The notes under the pieces: generated by a model
Database searches by the model: none
What the model saw: only the letters and a program-made list of their open reading frames with translations
What the model was told of the DNA's origin: nothing
Assembly: GCF_017357245.1 (NCBI RefSeq)
Contig: NZ_CP071612.1
Span: 2,855,001-2,919,000 of the forward strand
Length of the DNA stretch: 64,000 nucleotides
Reading direction: 5' to 3'
Source of the DNA: Rhizobium bangladeshense
Lineage (GTDB): Bacteria > Pseudomonadota > Alphaproteobacteria > Rhizobiales > Rhizobiaceae
Translations under genes and position numbers: made by a program
Shown: positions 1 to 7,620 of the stretch, one piece after another
Numbering within the stretch: the stretch's first letter is position 1
Layout of the letters: each line of letters starts with the position of its first letter

Positions 1-319
1 GCGCAAACGCGAGCTGACGGCTGAGATGTCGACGCTTCACCGCCAGCTTCAGCAGGTCGGCGATCTCCTCGAATTCGACGACAGCATAGAGGCGCAGCCG
101 CTCAACGACAATCAGGACAGTGCCGGCCTGACCGCGCAGGAGCGGCGTTGCCTGGAACTGATGGCAGAGGGCTATTCCACTCAGCGCATTGCCCGGGCGC
201 TCGACCTGAAGCATGACGAGACCCGCGATCTCGAGGCCGGAATCATCCTGAAATTCCGCGCCAACAACCGCTTCCAGGCGATCGCCAAGGCCGTTCTGCT
301 CGGCATCGTGCAAGCCTAG
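1..319 (+). CDS. HTH (LuxR-type C-terminal) transcriptional regulator, 5' end probably outside window
   Basis: The reading frame is open from the window edge (codons from base 2) and ends at 319. The first ATG inside is at 26 but has only a weak Shine-Dalgarno, so the true start may lie upstream. From that ATG the product is 97 aa. The C-terminal half (LTAQERRCLELMAEG, then the recognition-helix region) matches the LuxR/GerE-type helix-turn-helix, in which a LTxxE motif opens the DNA-binding domain. No sensor or receiver domain is visible in the part present. It is probably a small DNA-binding regulator of unknown target. It converges with the helicase gene downstream. Confidence 0.6.
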   Translation, partial: RKRELTAEMSTLHRQLQQVGDLLEFDDSIEAQPLNDNQDSAGLTAQERRCLELMAEGYSTQRIARALDLKHDETRDLEAGIILKFRANNRFQAIAKAVLLGIVQA

Positions 320-370
320 CACAGGCCGTGCCCCGACGGCGGCCACCGTCCCGTGCTCCCGGGCCGAACC

Positions 371-1501
371 TCATCCGCGAACGATCGTGAGTGTCTCCGC
401 CGCGCGGGTGATTGCGGTATACAGCCAGCGTTCTCGCGTGTCGCGAAAGGCCCAGCTCTCGTCGAAGAGCACAACGTCGTTCCATTGCGAACCCTGTGCC
501 TTGTGTACGGTCAGCGCATAACCGTAATCGAACTCGTCATAGCGCTTGCGGGTGTTCCAGGGGATCTCGCCTTCGACATCTTCGAAAGCCTGTTTCAGCA
601 GCTTGATCTTGGCCGCCCCGCGATCCATGTCGTCGTCCTCGGGACGAACGAGGAGATTGATGCCGGGTTTCGTCGTTTCCTTCGATGAGGTCATCACCTG
701 CCAGAGCGAGCCGTTGAGCAGGCCCTTGGCCGGATCGTTCCGAAGGCAGACGAGCTTGTCACCAGTCTGCGGATAATCGGCGGTGAAACCCTTCAATTCC
801 CGCAGGCGCTGATTGTAGCGCCGCCGCGTCCGGTTAGTGCCGACGAGCACCTGATCGGCGTCGAGCACGAGCTGCTGCGTCACCTCGTTTTTCGAAATCA
901 CCTTGGCCGTGCCGTAATCGCCATACATGATCTCGTTGCCTTCGCGCACCTGCATGGCGAGCTTGATGATCGGATTGTCGCGCGCCTGCCGGTGGATATC
1001 GGTCAGGAGATAATCCGGTTCCTGATTGGTGAAGTAGCCGCCGCCGCTGACCGGCGGCAGCTGGCCGGGATCGCCGAGCACAAGGATCGGCGTGCCGAAG
1101 CTCATCAGGTCCTTGCCGAGCGCCTCGTCCACCATCGAGCATTCGTCGACGATGATCAGCGCCGCTTTCGCGACCGGACTTTGCCGGTTGATCGAAAACA
1201 TTGGCGCAATCGAGGTCTTGCCAGTCTCCTCATCTTCCACCGCTTCTTCGCCGCGGGGTCGGTAGATCAGCGAATGGATGGTCTTGGCATTGGAAGCGCC
1301 TCGCGACCGCAGCACCTGCGCCGCCTTGCCGGTGAAGGCGGCAAACAGCACATCGCCATCGACATTTTCGGCAAAATGACGGGCAAGCGTCGTCTTGCCC
1401 GTCCCAGCATAGCCGAACAGGCGAAAGAGCGGAGAGCGCCCTTCCTTCAGCCATTTCGAAACAGCCTTCAGGGCTTCGTCTTGTTGCGGCGCGAATTGCA
1501 T
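371..1501 (-). CDS. RecD-like / Dda-like ATP-dependent DNA helicase (SF1B)
   Basis: The product of 376 aa is a single-polypeptide superfamily 1 helicase. Visible motifs in order are Walker A GYAGTGKT (about residues 30-37), Walker B IIVDE (about 116-120), motif III GDPGQLPPV (about 143-151), and the UvrD_C_2-type motifs TVHKAQGSQW and YTAITRA near the C-terminus. It lacks the N-terminal RecBC-binding part of true RecD, so it resembles the short RecD-like or Dda helicases common in rhizobia. It probably unwinds DNA 5' to 3' during repair or replication restart; that polarity is a family property and is not visible here. The ATG start at 1501 is clear. The gene stands alone between convergent and co-directional neighbours. 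Confidence 0.85.
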   Translation of the reverse strand: MQFAPQQDEALKAVSKWLKEGRSPLFRLFGYAGTGKTTLARHFAENVDGDVLFAAFTGKAAQVLRSRGASNAKTIHSLIYRPRGEEAVEDEETGKTSIAPMFSINRQSPVAKAALIIVDECSMVDEALGKDLMSFGTPILVLGDPGQLPPVSGGGYFTNQEPDYLLTDIHRQARDNPIIKLAMQVREGNEIMYGDYGTAKVISKNEVTQQLVLDADQVLVGTNRTRRRYNQRLRELKGFTADYPQTGDKLVCLRNDPAKGLLNGSLWQVMTSSKETTKPGINLLVRPEDDDMDRGAAKIKLLKQAFEDVEGEIPWNTRKRYDEFDYGYALTVHKAQGSQWNDVVLFDESWAFRDTRERWLYTAITRAAETLTIVRG

Positions 1502-1571
1502 GATCGCAGGACTTGGCAGGATTCGCCGGCGTTAGGCAAGGCGGAAAACGGCAAATCGCCCGGCCGGGGGA

Positions 1572-2498
1572 TCATCCGTTCCACTGCCGGTCCGCACCGC
1601 TCGCGCACATTGATGGATCCCGCCCCATAGCGTCGATGAGAAAGTCCAGAACTGTCTTGACGCGCAGCGGCATGTTGCGTCGCGACGGATAGACGACGGT
1701 GACCGGCAGCCGGCTCGGCTGGAAATCCTTCATAACGGCTACCAGCCGGCCGGCCGCGATATCGGGCGTGGCAATAATATGGGAAAGCACCGCGAGACCC
1801 GCGCCGGCAAGGGCAGCCCTGTGAATGGCGACGGCATTGCAGGCCGTCAGCCGCGGCGAAATCCTGACCGATAGGTCTTCCGAGCCGTTCGAGAAGGACC
1901 ATGTATTGGCCTCGCCTGCCCTGCTGTAGCACAAGCACTCATGATCCTTGATGTCCTTGGGCGCGCGCGGAGCAGCCCTGCGCGCGAGATAGGCGGGAGA
2001 CGCGACAAGGAAGGCTGTGGTCCAGCCAATCCGCCGGCAGACGAGGCTGCTGTCGGCGACCGGTCCGAGGCGCACTTCGAGGTCAAGCCGCTCCTCGATC
2101 ATATCGGAGCTCTGCTCTCTGAAGAGCAGTTCGACCGAAAGCTTCGGATAGGCGGCAAGAAGATCGCCGAGCCGCTCACTGAGATAGAGGCCGAGCGGCG
2201 CGGGAACGCTGAGCCTGACCTTCCCGGAAGCCATGGCCCCTTCAGAGCCGGCCGCATCGCCCAGTTCCTCCACCGCTTCCAGAATCCGGAGCGCCATCGG
2301 CAGCATCCGTTCCCCCTCCGCCGTCAGCGACAGGCCGCTCGTCGTGCGATGGAGCAGGCGCGTGTTGAAATGGACTTCGAGGGCTGCGATCTGCCGTGAG
2401 ACCGCTGGCTGCGTCACGTCGAGATCATGCGCCGCCGCCGAGAAGGACCCCGTCTCCACGACGCGCTGAAAGGTCCGCAATGCTGAAACGATATCCAT
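1572..2498 (-). CDS. LysR family transcriptional regulator
   Basis: The 308-aa protein has the standard LysR layout: a winged HTH in residues 1-60 (ALRTFQRVVETGSFSAAAHDLDVTQPAVSRQI), then a LysR substrate-binding fold at about 90-295. The gene is divergent from the carboxymuconolactone decarboxylase gene starting at 2630, with 131 bp between the starts. LysR proteins commonly control the divergent gene and themselves. A perfect inverted repeat CGCATA-N5-TATGCG at 2519-2535, close to this gene's start, is a candidate binding site. It belongs to the one-gene-regulator group often linked to aromatic or redox enzymes; the effector cannot be told from sequence. Confidence 0.88.
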   Translation of the reverse strand: MDIVSALRTFQRVVETGSFSAAAHDLDVTQPAVSRQIAALEVHFNTRLLHRTTSGLSLTAEGERMLPMALRILEAVEELGDAAGSEGAMASGKVRLSVPAPLGLYLSERLGDLLAAYPKLSVELLFREQSSDMIEERLDLEVRLGPVADSSLVCRRIGWTTAFLVASPAYLARRAAPRAPKDIKDHECLCYSRAGEANTWSFSNGSEDLSVRISPRLTACNAVAIHRAALAGAGLAVLSHIIATPDIAAGRLVAVMKDFQPSRLPVTVVYPSRRNMPLRVKTVLDFLIDAMGRDPSMCASGADRQWNG

Positions 2499-2518
2499 CC
2501 CTGCCCCTCATACTTTTG

Positions 2519-2535
2519 CGCATAGGCTTTATGCG
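2519..2535. promoter_or_regulatory. Inverted repeat CGCATA-N5-TATGCG, candidate LysR-type operator
   Basis: This is a perfect 6-bp inverted repeat with a 5-bp spacer, 21 bp upstream of the LysR start codon and inside the LysR/decarboxylase intergenic region. Its size and dyad symmetry fit the LysR recognition site (T-N11-A type). The assignment is inferred from position only. Confidence 0.4.
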
Positions 2536-2575
2536 GGCAGACTAAGCGAGAATGGCTTTACAGTCCAGATATTAC

Positions 2576-2590
2576 GGATATCTTTTATCC
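2576..2590. promoter_or_regulatory. GGATA-N5-TATCC site 1, candidate Rrf2 operator
   Basis: This is a perfect dyad GGATA-TCTTT-TATCC. It is the first of two tandem copies upstream of the decarboxylase gene, with starts 19 bp apart. The same dyad with the same 5-bp spacer occurs upstream of the Rrf2 gene (6491-6505). The two copies sit 21-54 bp before the ATG at 2630, where bound protein would block the promoter or transcription start. Confidence 0.6.
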
Positions 2591-2594
2591 ATAA

Positions 2595-2609
2595 GGATAT
2601 CAAATATCC
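2595..2609. promoter_or_regulatory. GGATA-N5-TATCC site 2, candidate Rrf2 operator
   Basis: This is the second tandem copy and the best palindrome of the three. The arms extend to AAGGATAT/ATATCCTT (8 bp each side, 2593-2611) around CAA. It ends about 20 bp before the ATG and just before the Shine-Dalgarno AAAGGAGAG, so it probably overlaps the transcription start. Confidence 0.6.
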
Positions 2610-2629
2610 TTAATAAAGGAGAGAGAGAG

Positions 2630-3109
2630 ATGACCCAACGATTGAACTATGCCCAGCAGTCCCCGGAGCTGTTCAAGAAGTTCATGGAATTCAGCATGGC
2701 GCTCCGCAGCAGCGTGATCGACGAGAAGCTTCAGGCGCTGATCGAGATCCGCGCCTCGCAGATCAACGGATGCGGCTTTTGCCTCGACATGCATGTGAAG
2801 CAGGCAAAGATCCATGGCGAGAGCGAACTTAGGCTCCATCACGTCGCCATCTGGCGTGAATCCAACCTGTTCATCCCTCGCGAGCGCGCTGCACTTGCCT
2901 GGACGGAAGCGCTGACGAAGCTGCCGGAGGGCGGCGTCCCCGACGAGATCTACGAGCGGGTTCGAGGTCAACTTTCGGAAAAGGAAATCTCGGATCTGAC
3001 CTTCGTCATCATGGCCATCAATGCCTGGAACCGCGTCAATGTCGGCTTCAAGACCGTGCCCGGCACGGCCGACAAGGCTTATGGTCTTGATAAGGCCGGC
3101 CTGAACTAA
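2630..3109 (+). CDS. Carboxymuconolactone decarboxylase / AhpD-like family protein
   Basis: The product is 159 aa. The start is set by the strong Shine-Dalgarno AAAGGAGAG directly upstream; an open frame reaching back to 2552 crosses the two operator-like repeats and is not credible as coding. The protein carries the AhpD-type redox motif: Cys48-Gly-Phe-Cys51 followed by His55, preceded by EIRASQING. Family members of this kind act as alkylhydroperoxidase-like thiol enzymes. It heads a run of same-strand genes (NmrA-like reductase, cupin, MscS channel) and probably forms their promoter-proximal gene. Control by the Rrf2 protein encoded at 5964-6452 is inferred from the two GGATA-N5-TATCC sites; the LysR protein may also act here. 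Confidence 0.88.
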   Translation: MTQRLNYAQQSPELFKKFMEFSMALRSSVIDEKLQALIEIRASQINGCGFCLDMHVKQAKIHGESELRLHHVAIWRESNLFIPRERAALAWTEALTKLPEGGVPDEIYERVRGQLSEKEISDLTFVIMAINAWNRVNVGFKTVPGTADKAYGLDKAGLN

Positions 3110-3175
3110 CCCTCGCAATCCATTCAGAAGAAACTTTGACGCTGCCGTGATCATGGCAGCGAACGGAGATCTGTT

Positions 3176-3931
3176 ATGAAAATCGTTGTCATCGGCGGAA
3201 CCGGCCTCATCGGTTCGAAGACTGTCGATCGCCTGCGCAAGCGCGGGCATGAGGTGAGCGCCGCCTCGCCGAACTCAGGCGTCAACACGGTCACCGGCGA
3301 AGGTCTGGCGGAAGCGTTGGCGGGCGCCGACGTCGTGCTCGACCTCGCCAACTCGCCCTCGTTTGAGGACAAGGCAGTACTCGACTTCTTCGAGACATCG
3401 GGGCGCAATCTGCTCGCCGCCGAAAAGACTGCCGGCGTGAAGCATCACATCGCGCTTTCCGTCGTCGGCACCGAGCGGCTGCAGGAAAGCGGCTATTTCC
3501 GCGGCAAGCTCGCCCAGGAACAGCTGATCAGGGAGTCGGGCATTCCCTATACCATCGTGCATTCGACGCAGTTCATGGAGTTCCTGAACGGCATCGCCCA
3601 GTCCGGCACGGTCGGCCAGACGGTTCGCCTGTCGCCCGCCTATGTGCAGCCGATCGCTTCCGACGACGTCGCCGACGCCATGGCCGACGTGGCGCTCTCC
3701 GCCCCGGCCAACAAGACGATCGAAATATCCGGCCCGGAGCGGGTCCGTCTCAGCGAGCTTGTTGCCCGCTATCTAAAGGCGATGAAGGACCCGCGGACCG
3801 TGGAGGCAGACGCCGAGGCGAGATATTTCGGCGCCAGGCTGAACGACCAGTCGCTTGTATCCGACGACGATCCGCGCCTCGGCTCGATCACCTTCGAGCA
3901 GTGGTTCGCCACATCCGCCCGGCCGAACTGA
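3176..3931 (+). CDS. NmrA-like NAD(P)-binding SDR family protein
   Basis: The 251-aa protein begins with a Rossmann NAD(P)-binding motif GGTGLIG (residues 7-13) and has the atypical-SDR/NmrA layout (HIALSVVGTERLQESGYFRGK, then YTIVHSTQFMEF). It lacks the classical YxxxK catalytic pair at the usual spacing, so it may be a redox-cofactor sensor or quinone/NAD(P)H reductase rather than a standard dehydrogenase. It follows the decarboxylase gene by 66 bp on the same strand. NmrA-type proteins beside Rrf2 regulators have been described in other bacteria as redox-linked pairs, which supports a redox-stress role by analogy only. Confidence 0.85.
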   Translation: MKIVVIGGTGLIGSKTVDRLRKRGHEVSAASPNSGVNTVTGEGLAEALAGADVVLDLANSPSFEDKAVLDFFETSGRNLLAAEKTAGVKHHIALSVVGTERLQESGYFRGKLAQEQLIRESGIPYTIVHSTQFMEFLNGIAQSGTVGQTVRLSPAYVQPIASDDVADAMADVALSAPANKTIEISGPERVRLSELVARYLKAMKDPRTVEADAEARYFGARLNDQSLVSDDDPRLGSITFEQWFATSARPN

Positions 3932-3965
3932 TCGGGCTCCTCACCCAGCCGACAAGGAGATTCCC

Positions 3966-4382
3966 ATGATCAAGTCATCATTCCTCGCTGCCGCCCTCGC
4001 CCTTCTGGCAACGACCGGCGCTTCCGCCCACGACAGCAGCAAATCCGCCAAGGTGACGCTCGTCTATGAACACGAACTGCCAAACGTGCCGGGCAAGAGC
4101 ATCAAGGGCGTGCTGGTCGAATACGGCCCCGGTGGTTTCTCCGAAGGCCACACCCATCCCGACTCGGCCTTCATCTACGCCACCGTGCTGGAGGGATCGA
4201 TCCGCAGCCAGGTGAATGACGGTCCGGTCAAGACCTATCAGGCCGGCGAGAGCTTCTCTGAAATGCCGGGCGACCGCCATAGCGTCAGCGCCAATGGCAG
4301 TGAGACGCAGCCGGCCCGCCTGCTTGCCGTCTTCGTCGTCGACACCGACCAGAAAGAGCTGACTTTCCCGCTGCAGAACTGA
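3966..4382 (+). CDS. Secreted cupin domain protein
   Basis: The product is 138 aa. The start at 3966 follows AAGGAG and opens a signal peptide (MIKSSFLAAALALLATTGASA, cleavage predicted after about residue 21). The mature part is a single small cupin barrel: G(X)5HxH-type ligands His62 and His64 and a later His105 match a mononuclear metal site. It is therefore predicted to be periplasmic and metal-binding. Substrate is unknown. It lies 34 bp after the NmrA-like gene and appears to belong to the same transcription unit. A longer frame from 3855 would place the signal peptide internally and overlap the upstream gene, so it was not used. Confidence 0.85.
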   Translation: MIKSSFLAAALALLATTGASAHDSSKSAKVTLVYEHELPNVPGKSIKGVLVEYGPGGFSEGHTHPDSAFIYATVLEGSIRSQVNDGPVKTYQAGESFSEMPGDRHSVSANGSETQPARLLAVFVVDTDQKELTFPLQN

Positions 4383-4478
4383 CGACCCCGCCAAAGGCCA
4401 TCTGCGCGAGCCCATGCTTGCGCGGCTGGCCGACATGCTCAATCATGCGCCGCCCGCCCCTCCCGGAGAAAGAGTGAG

Positions 4479-5963
4479 ATGATCTACGACGCGCTCTTCG
4501 GCAAGCCTCTGATATCTCTCATAGCGGTCGGCTTCGCCGGCATCATCGTCTGGTACTTCCTCTCCAGCCAGCGGCCGACAACACGGCTGGTGGTGCAGAT
4601 CCTCTTCTTTGCCATGATGACGCTGATCCTCGTCGGCAGCGGCATCGAACCCCACCGCTTCCAAGGATATGCGTCGCAGGACCCGCAGGCCCTGCTCGTC
4701 ATCCTCGCCAAATCGCTCTGGTGGATCCACCTCGCATGGGCCGTCATCGGCTTCATCAGGCTCTATCTGGTGCTGGAGGGCAGCCCGCGCGAGGCCCGCC
4801 TGCTCCAAGATCTCGTCGTCGGCATCGTCTATATCGGCATGATGCTCTCGATCCTCGCCTTCGCCTTCGGCGTGCCGATCGGGACCCTCGTCGCCACATC
4901 AGGCGTGGTCGCCATCATTCTCGGTCTCGCGCTGCAGAACACGCTCGCCGACGTCTTCTCCGGCATCGCGCTGACGCTCGGCCGTCCCTATGTCATCGGC
5001 GACTGGATCCTCTTGAGCGATGGCACGGAAGGGTGCGTCTTCGAGAGCAACTGGCGTGCGACGCACATCCTGACGCCCGGCAACAATATCGTCGTGCTGC
5101 CGAACAGCTTTCTTGCCAAGCTCGGCCTGACCAATGTCAGCCGGCCGGACGAGACCCATCTGCTGTTTCTTACCATCCGCATCGCGCCCACACGGATGCC
5201 AGCATCGATCCGCCAGGTCATGCTCTCGGCGCTCACGAGCTGCAATTCGATTGTGCGCGAGCCGCCGCCGGTCGTCGCATTGAAGGGACTGGATGCCACC
5301 GCGCTCGAAGTCGAGCTGCAGTTTCGGGTGACGAGCCCCGGTCAGCGCGTGCCGGCGCGAAACGAGGTGCTCGATCTCGTCTATCGCCATTGCAAATCCG
5401 CCGGCCTCCTTCTCGCCGTTCCACCGGCGGCCAAGGTCCTCACCGCCGATCTGCCGACGGAAGAAAACGCCAAGCCGCCAAGCGTAACGCCGCTTGCGCT
5501 GATCCAAGCCATTCCGGTCTTTGCGGCGACGCTGACATCCGATGAAAAGGAGAAACTCGCCGAGTCCTCCAATGTCCGGCAGTTCCGCAAAGGCGATGTA
5601 ATCGTGCGGGAGGGCGAAATGCTACCCTCGCTGATGATGGTGCGCGCCGGCATCATCGTGGCGCGGCGCGAAGGCGAAGAGCGCGGGCGGTTTGCACCGG
5701 GCGATTTTTTCGGCGAGACCGGCCTGCTCGCCGGCATGCAGGAAGTCTGCACCCTCGAGGCCCTGACCCCGACGGCGGTTTATGAAATCGACCAGGAGGC
5801 CTTCGCGCCGCTGCTCACCGAACGCCCCGCCCTGGCCGAAGAGATTGCCGCAGCCCTCGCCGAGCGCGCCGAGCGCTTCCGCGACGGCGCCGCTCTGCCG
5901 CCGGAGCAGGTTCGCAACGCCCATGCCATCCTCAAGACCATCAGGACCATCTTCAGGGCATGA
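4479..5963 (+). CDS. MscS-family mechanosensitive channel with C-terminal cyclic-nucleotide-binding-type domain
   Basis: The product is 494 aa. There are four to five membrane helices in residues 1-165. The pore-lining helix and beta domain follow (GVVAIILGLALQNTLADVFSGIAL, then GRPYVIGDWI), which is the MscS core signature. A CAP/cNMP-binding-type domain occupies about residues 345-460 (GDVIVREGE, then FGETGLLAG). In canonical phosphate-binding cassettes the FGExxLL segment is followed by an Arg-Thr/Ser-Ala; here the equivalent stretch reads GMQEVCTLEAL, without that Arg, so cyclic nucleotide binding is doubtful. The role is an inner-membrane osmotic or ligand-gated channel. It ends exactly where the convergent Rrf2 gene ends. 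Confidence 0.88.
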   Translation: MIYDALFGKPLISLIAVGFAGIIVWYFLSSQRPTTRLVVQILFFAMMTLILVGSGIEPHRFQGYASQDPQALLVILAKSLWWIHLAWAVIGFIRLYLVLEGSPREARLLQDLVVGIVYIGMMLSILAFAFGVPIGTLVATSGVVAIILGLALQNTLADVFSGIALTLGRPYVIGDWILLSDGTEGCVFESNWRATHILTPGNNIVVLPNSFLAKLGLTNVSRPDETHLLFLTIRIAPTRMPASIRQVMLSALTSCNSIVREPPPVVALKGLDATALEVELQFRVTSPGQRVPARNEVLDLVYRHCKSAGLLLAVPPAAKVLTADLPTEENAKPPSVTPLALIQAIPVFAATLTSDEKEKLAESSNVRQFRKGDVIVREGEMLPSLMMVRAGIIVARREGEERGRFAPGDFFGETGLLAGMQEVCTLEALTPTAVYEIDQEAFAPLLTERPALAEEIAAALAERAERFRDGAALPPEQVRNAHAILKTIRTIFRA

Positions 5964-6452
5964 TCAGCCGGCACGCTGGAGCACCCACTGAAGCGTGCCT
6001 TGCCAGATATCGGCCGGTACCTCCTCGGATAAGGTGCCGACGAGATCGGAGAGCCGGACGGCTCTCAGCGTATTCCGCCAGGCCTCGTCGGCTTCCCACA
6101 TGACGCGCGCGACCGCGCAAGGCTTGCTGTCGCAATAGCCTGCCGGCCGGCACGGATTGTTCTCCCGAATATTTGTGCAGGTGAAGCTGCGCGCCTTTCC
6201 CTCGACCGCCTCGACGATGTCGAGGAAATTGATCTCGGACGGGGATCTCGCAAGCCTGTAGCCGCCGCTCGGGCCGAGCGTGGTATTGACAAGGGAAGCT
6301 TGCGAAAGGCTTTGCAGCGCCTTGGAGAGATATTCCTTCGGCAGACCATGCAGCTCGGCGAGCGCCTTGGTGGAAAGATACCTGCCCTCGGGCAGGCCCG
6401 CGAGAATGGCGCAGCAGTGCAGCGCCCACTCAACCTGGCTTTTCAGGATCAT
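5964..6452 (-). CDS. Rrf2 family transcriptional regulator with Cys-rich (likely Fe-S) loop
   Basis: The 162-aa protein has the Rrf2 winged helix at the N-terminus (STKALAELHGLPKEYLSKALQSL, GPSGGYRLAR) and then a cysteine loop with Cys92, Cys101, Cys107 and Cys112. Three cysteines in this region hold a [2Fe-2S] or [4Fe-4S] cluster in IscR, NsrR and relatives; the fourth is extra compared with IscR. It is therefore predicted to be an Fe-S redox or NO sensor. Its stop codon abuts that of the MscS gene with no spacer. A GGATA-N5-TATCC dyad 39 bp upstream suggests autoregulation, and two copies upstream of the decarboxylase gene suggest the target operon. Confidence 0.88.
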   Translation of the reverse strand: MILKSQVEWALHCCAILAGLPEGRYLSTKALAELHGLPKEYLSKALQSLSQASLVNTTLGPSGGYRLARSPSEINFLDIVEAVEGKARSFTCTNIRENNPCRPAGYCDSKPCAVARVMWEADEAWRNTLRAVRLSDLVGTLSEEVPADIWQGTLQWVLQRAG

Positions 6453-6490
6453 TCAAAAACTCGCAACGGCCGGTTCTGCCACAGAATTAA

Positions 6491-6505
6491 GGATATATGC
6501 TATCC
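6491..6505. promoter_or_regulatory. GGATA-N5-TATCC site 3, candidate Rrf2 autoregulatory operator
   Basis: This dyad, GGATA-TATGC-TATCC, lies 39-53 bp upstream of the Rrf2 start codon (6452, minus strand). Dyad and spacer length match the two sites at 2576-2609, and the left flank (TTAAGGATAT) resembles site 2. Confidence 0.55.
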
Positions 6506-6654
6506 GCAAAGGTGCGCGATGTAAATGATTGCCGGCGACGGCGAGGCTCTGCCGTAGCGCCGTGAACATCGGGACGGGACGGCTCAGATCGTCTATTCAT
6601 ACCAGCGACACGATTACGCAGGCATTTGAATAAAGAAAGAGAGGAGAGAACGCG

Positions 6655-7071
6655 ATGCCCAAGATGATCTTCGTCAACCTGCCGGTGAAAGACCTCGCCG
6701 CTGCCACCCGCTTCTACGAAGCGATCGGCTGCAGCAAGAACGAACAGTTCAGCGATCACCAGGCCTCGAATATGGTCTGGTCCGACGCCATCGTCTTCCA
6801 CCTCTTGACGCGCGATTACTTCGCGACCTTCACCTCGAAACCCATCGCCGAGGCACGGAAGGCAAGCGAGATGCTGATCGCGCTGACAATGGACGGCCGC
6901 AAAGACGTGGACGCCATCGTCGAGGCCGCCGCCGGGGCCGGCGGCATAGCCGATCCGCGCCCGGCAACTGACATGGCCTGGCTCTACAACCGCGCCTTCG
7001 AGGATCCGGATGGCCATATATTCGAAGCCGTTTGGGTCGACATGGCGGCGGCCTCTGCCTCCAGCCAATAA
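6655..7071 (+). CDS. VOC family (glyoxalase/bleomycin-resistance fold) protein
   Basis: The product is 138 aa and opens with the paired beta-alpha-beta units typical of the vicinal oxygen chelate fold (MIFVNLPVKDLAAATRFYEAIGCSKN, then a second half ending DPDGHIFEAVWVDM). The C-terminal Glu of the FEAVW segment is where VOC enzymes place a metal ligand. The start follows AGAGGAGAG. Function cannot be narrowed: lactoylglutathione-lyase-like proteins, thiol transferases and ring-cleavage enzymes share the fold. It is a single gene, with no regulator-like repeat directly upstream. Confidence 0.85.
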   Translation: MPKMIFVNLPVKDLAAATRFYEAIGCSKNEQFSDHQASNMVWSDAIVFHLLTRDYFATFTSKPIAEARKASEMLIALTMDGRKDVDAIVEAAAGAGGIADPRPATDMAWLYNRAFEDPDGHIFEAVWVDMAAASASSQ

Positions 7072-7134
7072 CCATAGCGCCTCCGGGCGAAGCCGCTCGT
7101 CCCGGCCTCGCCCGCTAAAATTTTCGCTTAACCA

Positions 7135-7162
7135 GGAATAAAACCAGTTCGCCTCGTGTCTC
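7135..7162 (+). promoter_or_regulatory. Possible ECF-sigma promoter (GGAATA ... TGTCTC)
   Basis: GGAATA at 7135-7140 is followed 16 bp later by TGTCTC at 7157-7162, about 45 bp before the ATG of the COG4315 gene. GGAAT-type -35 boxes are typical of ECF sigma factors, and this unit encodes its own sigma factor, so autoregulation is plausible. The -10 similarity is weak. Confidence 0.3.
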
Positions 7163-7208
7163 ATCTCAGGTATCGCAGCATTGCGTGCCAAACCTGAGGA
7201 GAGACATC

Positions 7209-7589
7209 ATGACACGCGTGAAATTCCTGCCCGTCGTGGCGGCAGCCGCCCTTGCCGCGACAGCTGCCTTCGCCGCCGCTCCCGTCAAGGAAGTCGATTC
7301 CGCCAAGGGCAAAGTCCTGGCCGGAGAAAACGGCATGACCCTCTATACCTTCAAGAAAGACACCAAAGGCGTTTCCAACTGCTATGACGACTGCGCCAAA
7401 AACTGGCCTCCGCTGATGGCGGCTTCCGATGCCAAGGCTGATGGTGCATATTCGATCATCGACCGTAAGGATGGCACGAAGCAATGGGCCAAGGATGGCA
7501 TGCCGCTTTACTACTGGGTCAAGGACAAGAAGATGGGCGACATCACCGGCGACGGTGTCGGCGGCAACTGGGATCTCGCCAAACCTTGA
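7209..7589 (+). CDS. Secreted COG4315-type repeat protein
   Basis: The product is 126 aa. GAGGAGAG at 7197-7204 fixes the start at 7209 and gives a signal peptide of about 23 residues (cleavage near AFA-AA). The mature protein holds two copies of the Y-x-[FWY]-x-x-D motif (YTFKKD and YYWVKD) and a conserved CYDDCAKNWPPL segment whose two Cys may form a disulfide. Proteins of this family are predicted periplasmic or lipoproteins of unknown function and often sit beside ECF sigma/anti-sigma pairs, as here. It is 31 bp upstream of the sigma gene and is probably both its operon partner and target. Confidence 0.85.
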   Translation: MTRVKFLPVVAAAALAATAAFAAAPVKEVDSAKGKVLAGENGMTLYTFKKDTKGVSNCYDDCAKNWPPLMAASDAKADGAYSIIDRKDGTKQWAKDGMPLYYWVKDKKMGDITGDGVGGNWDLAKP

Positions 7590-7620
7590 TAGCTAGGGCC
7601 TTGATGCCAAGAGTGCCGGC

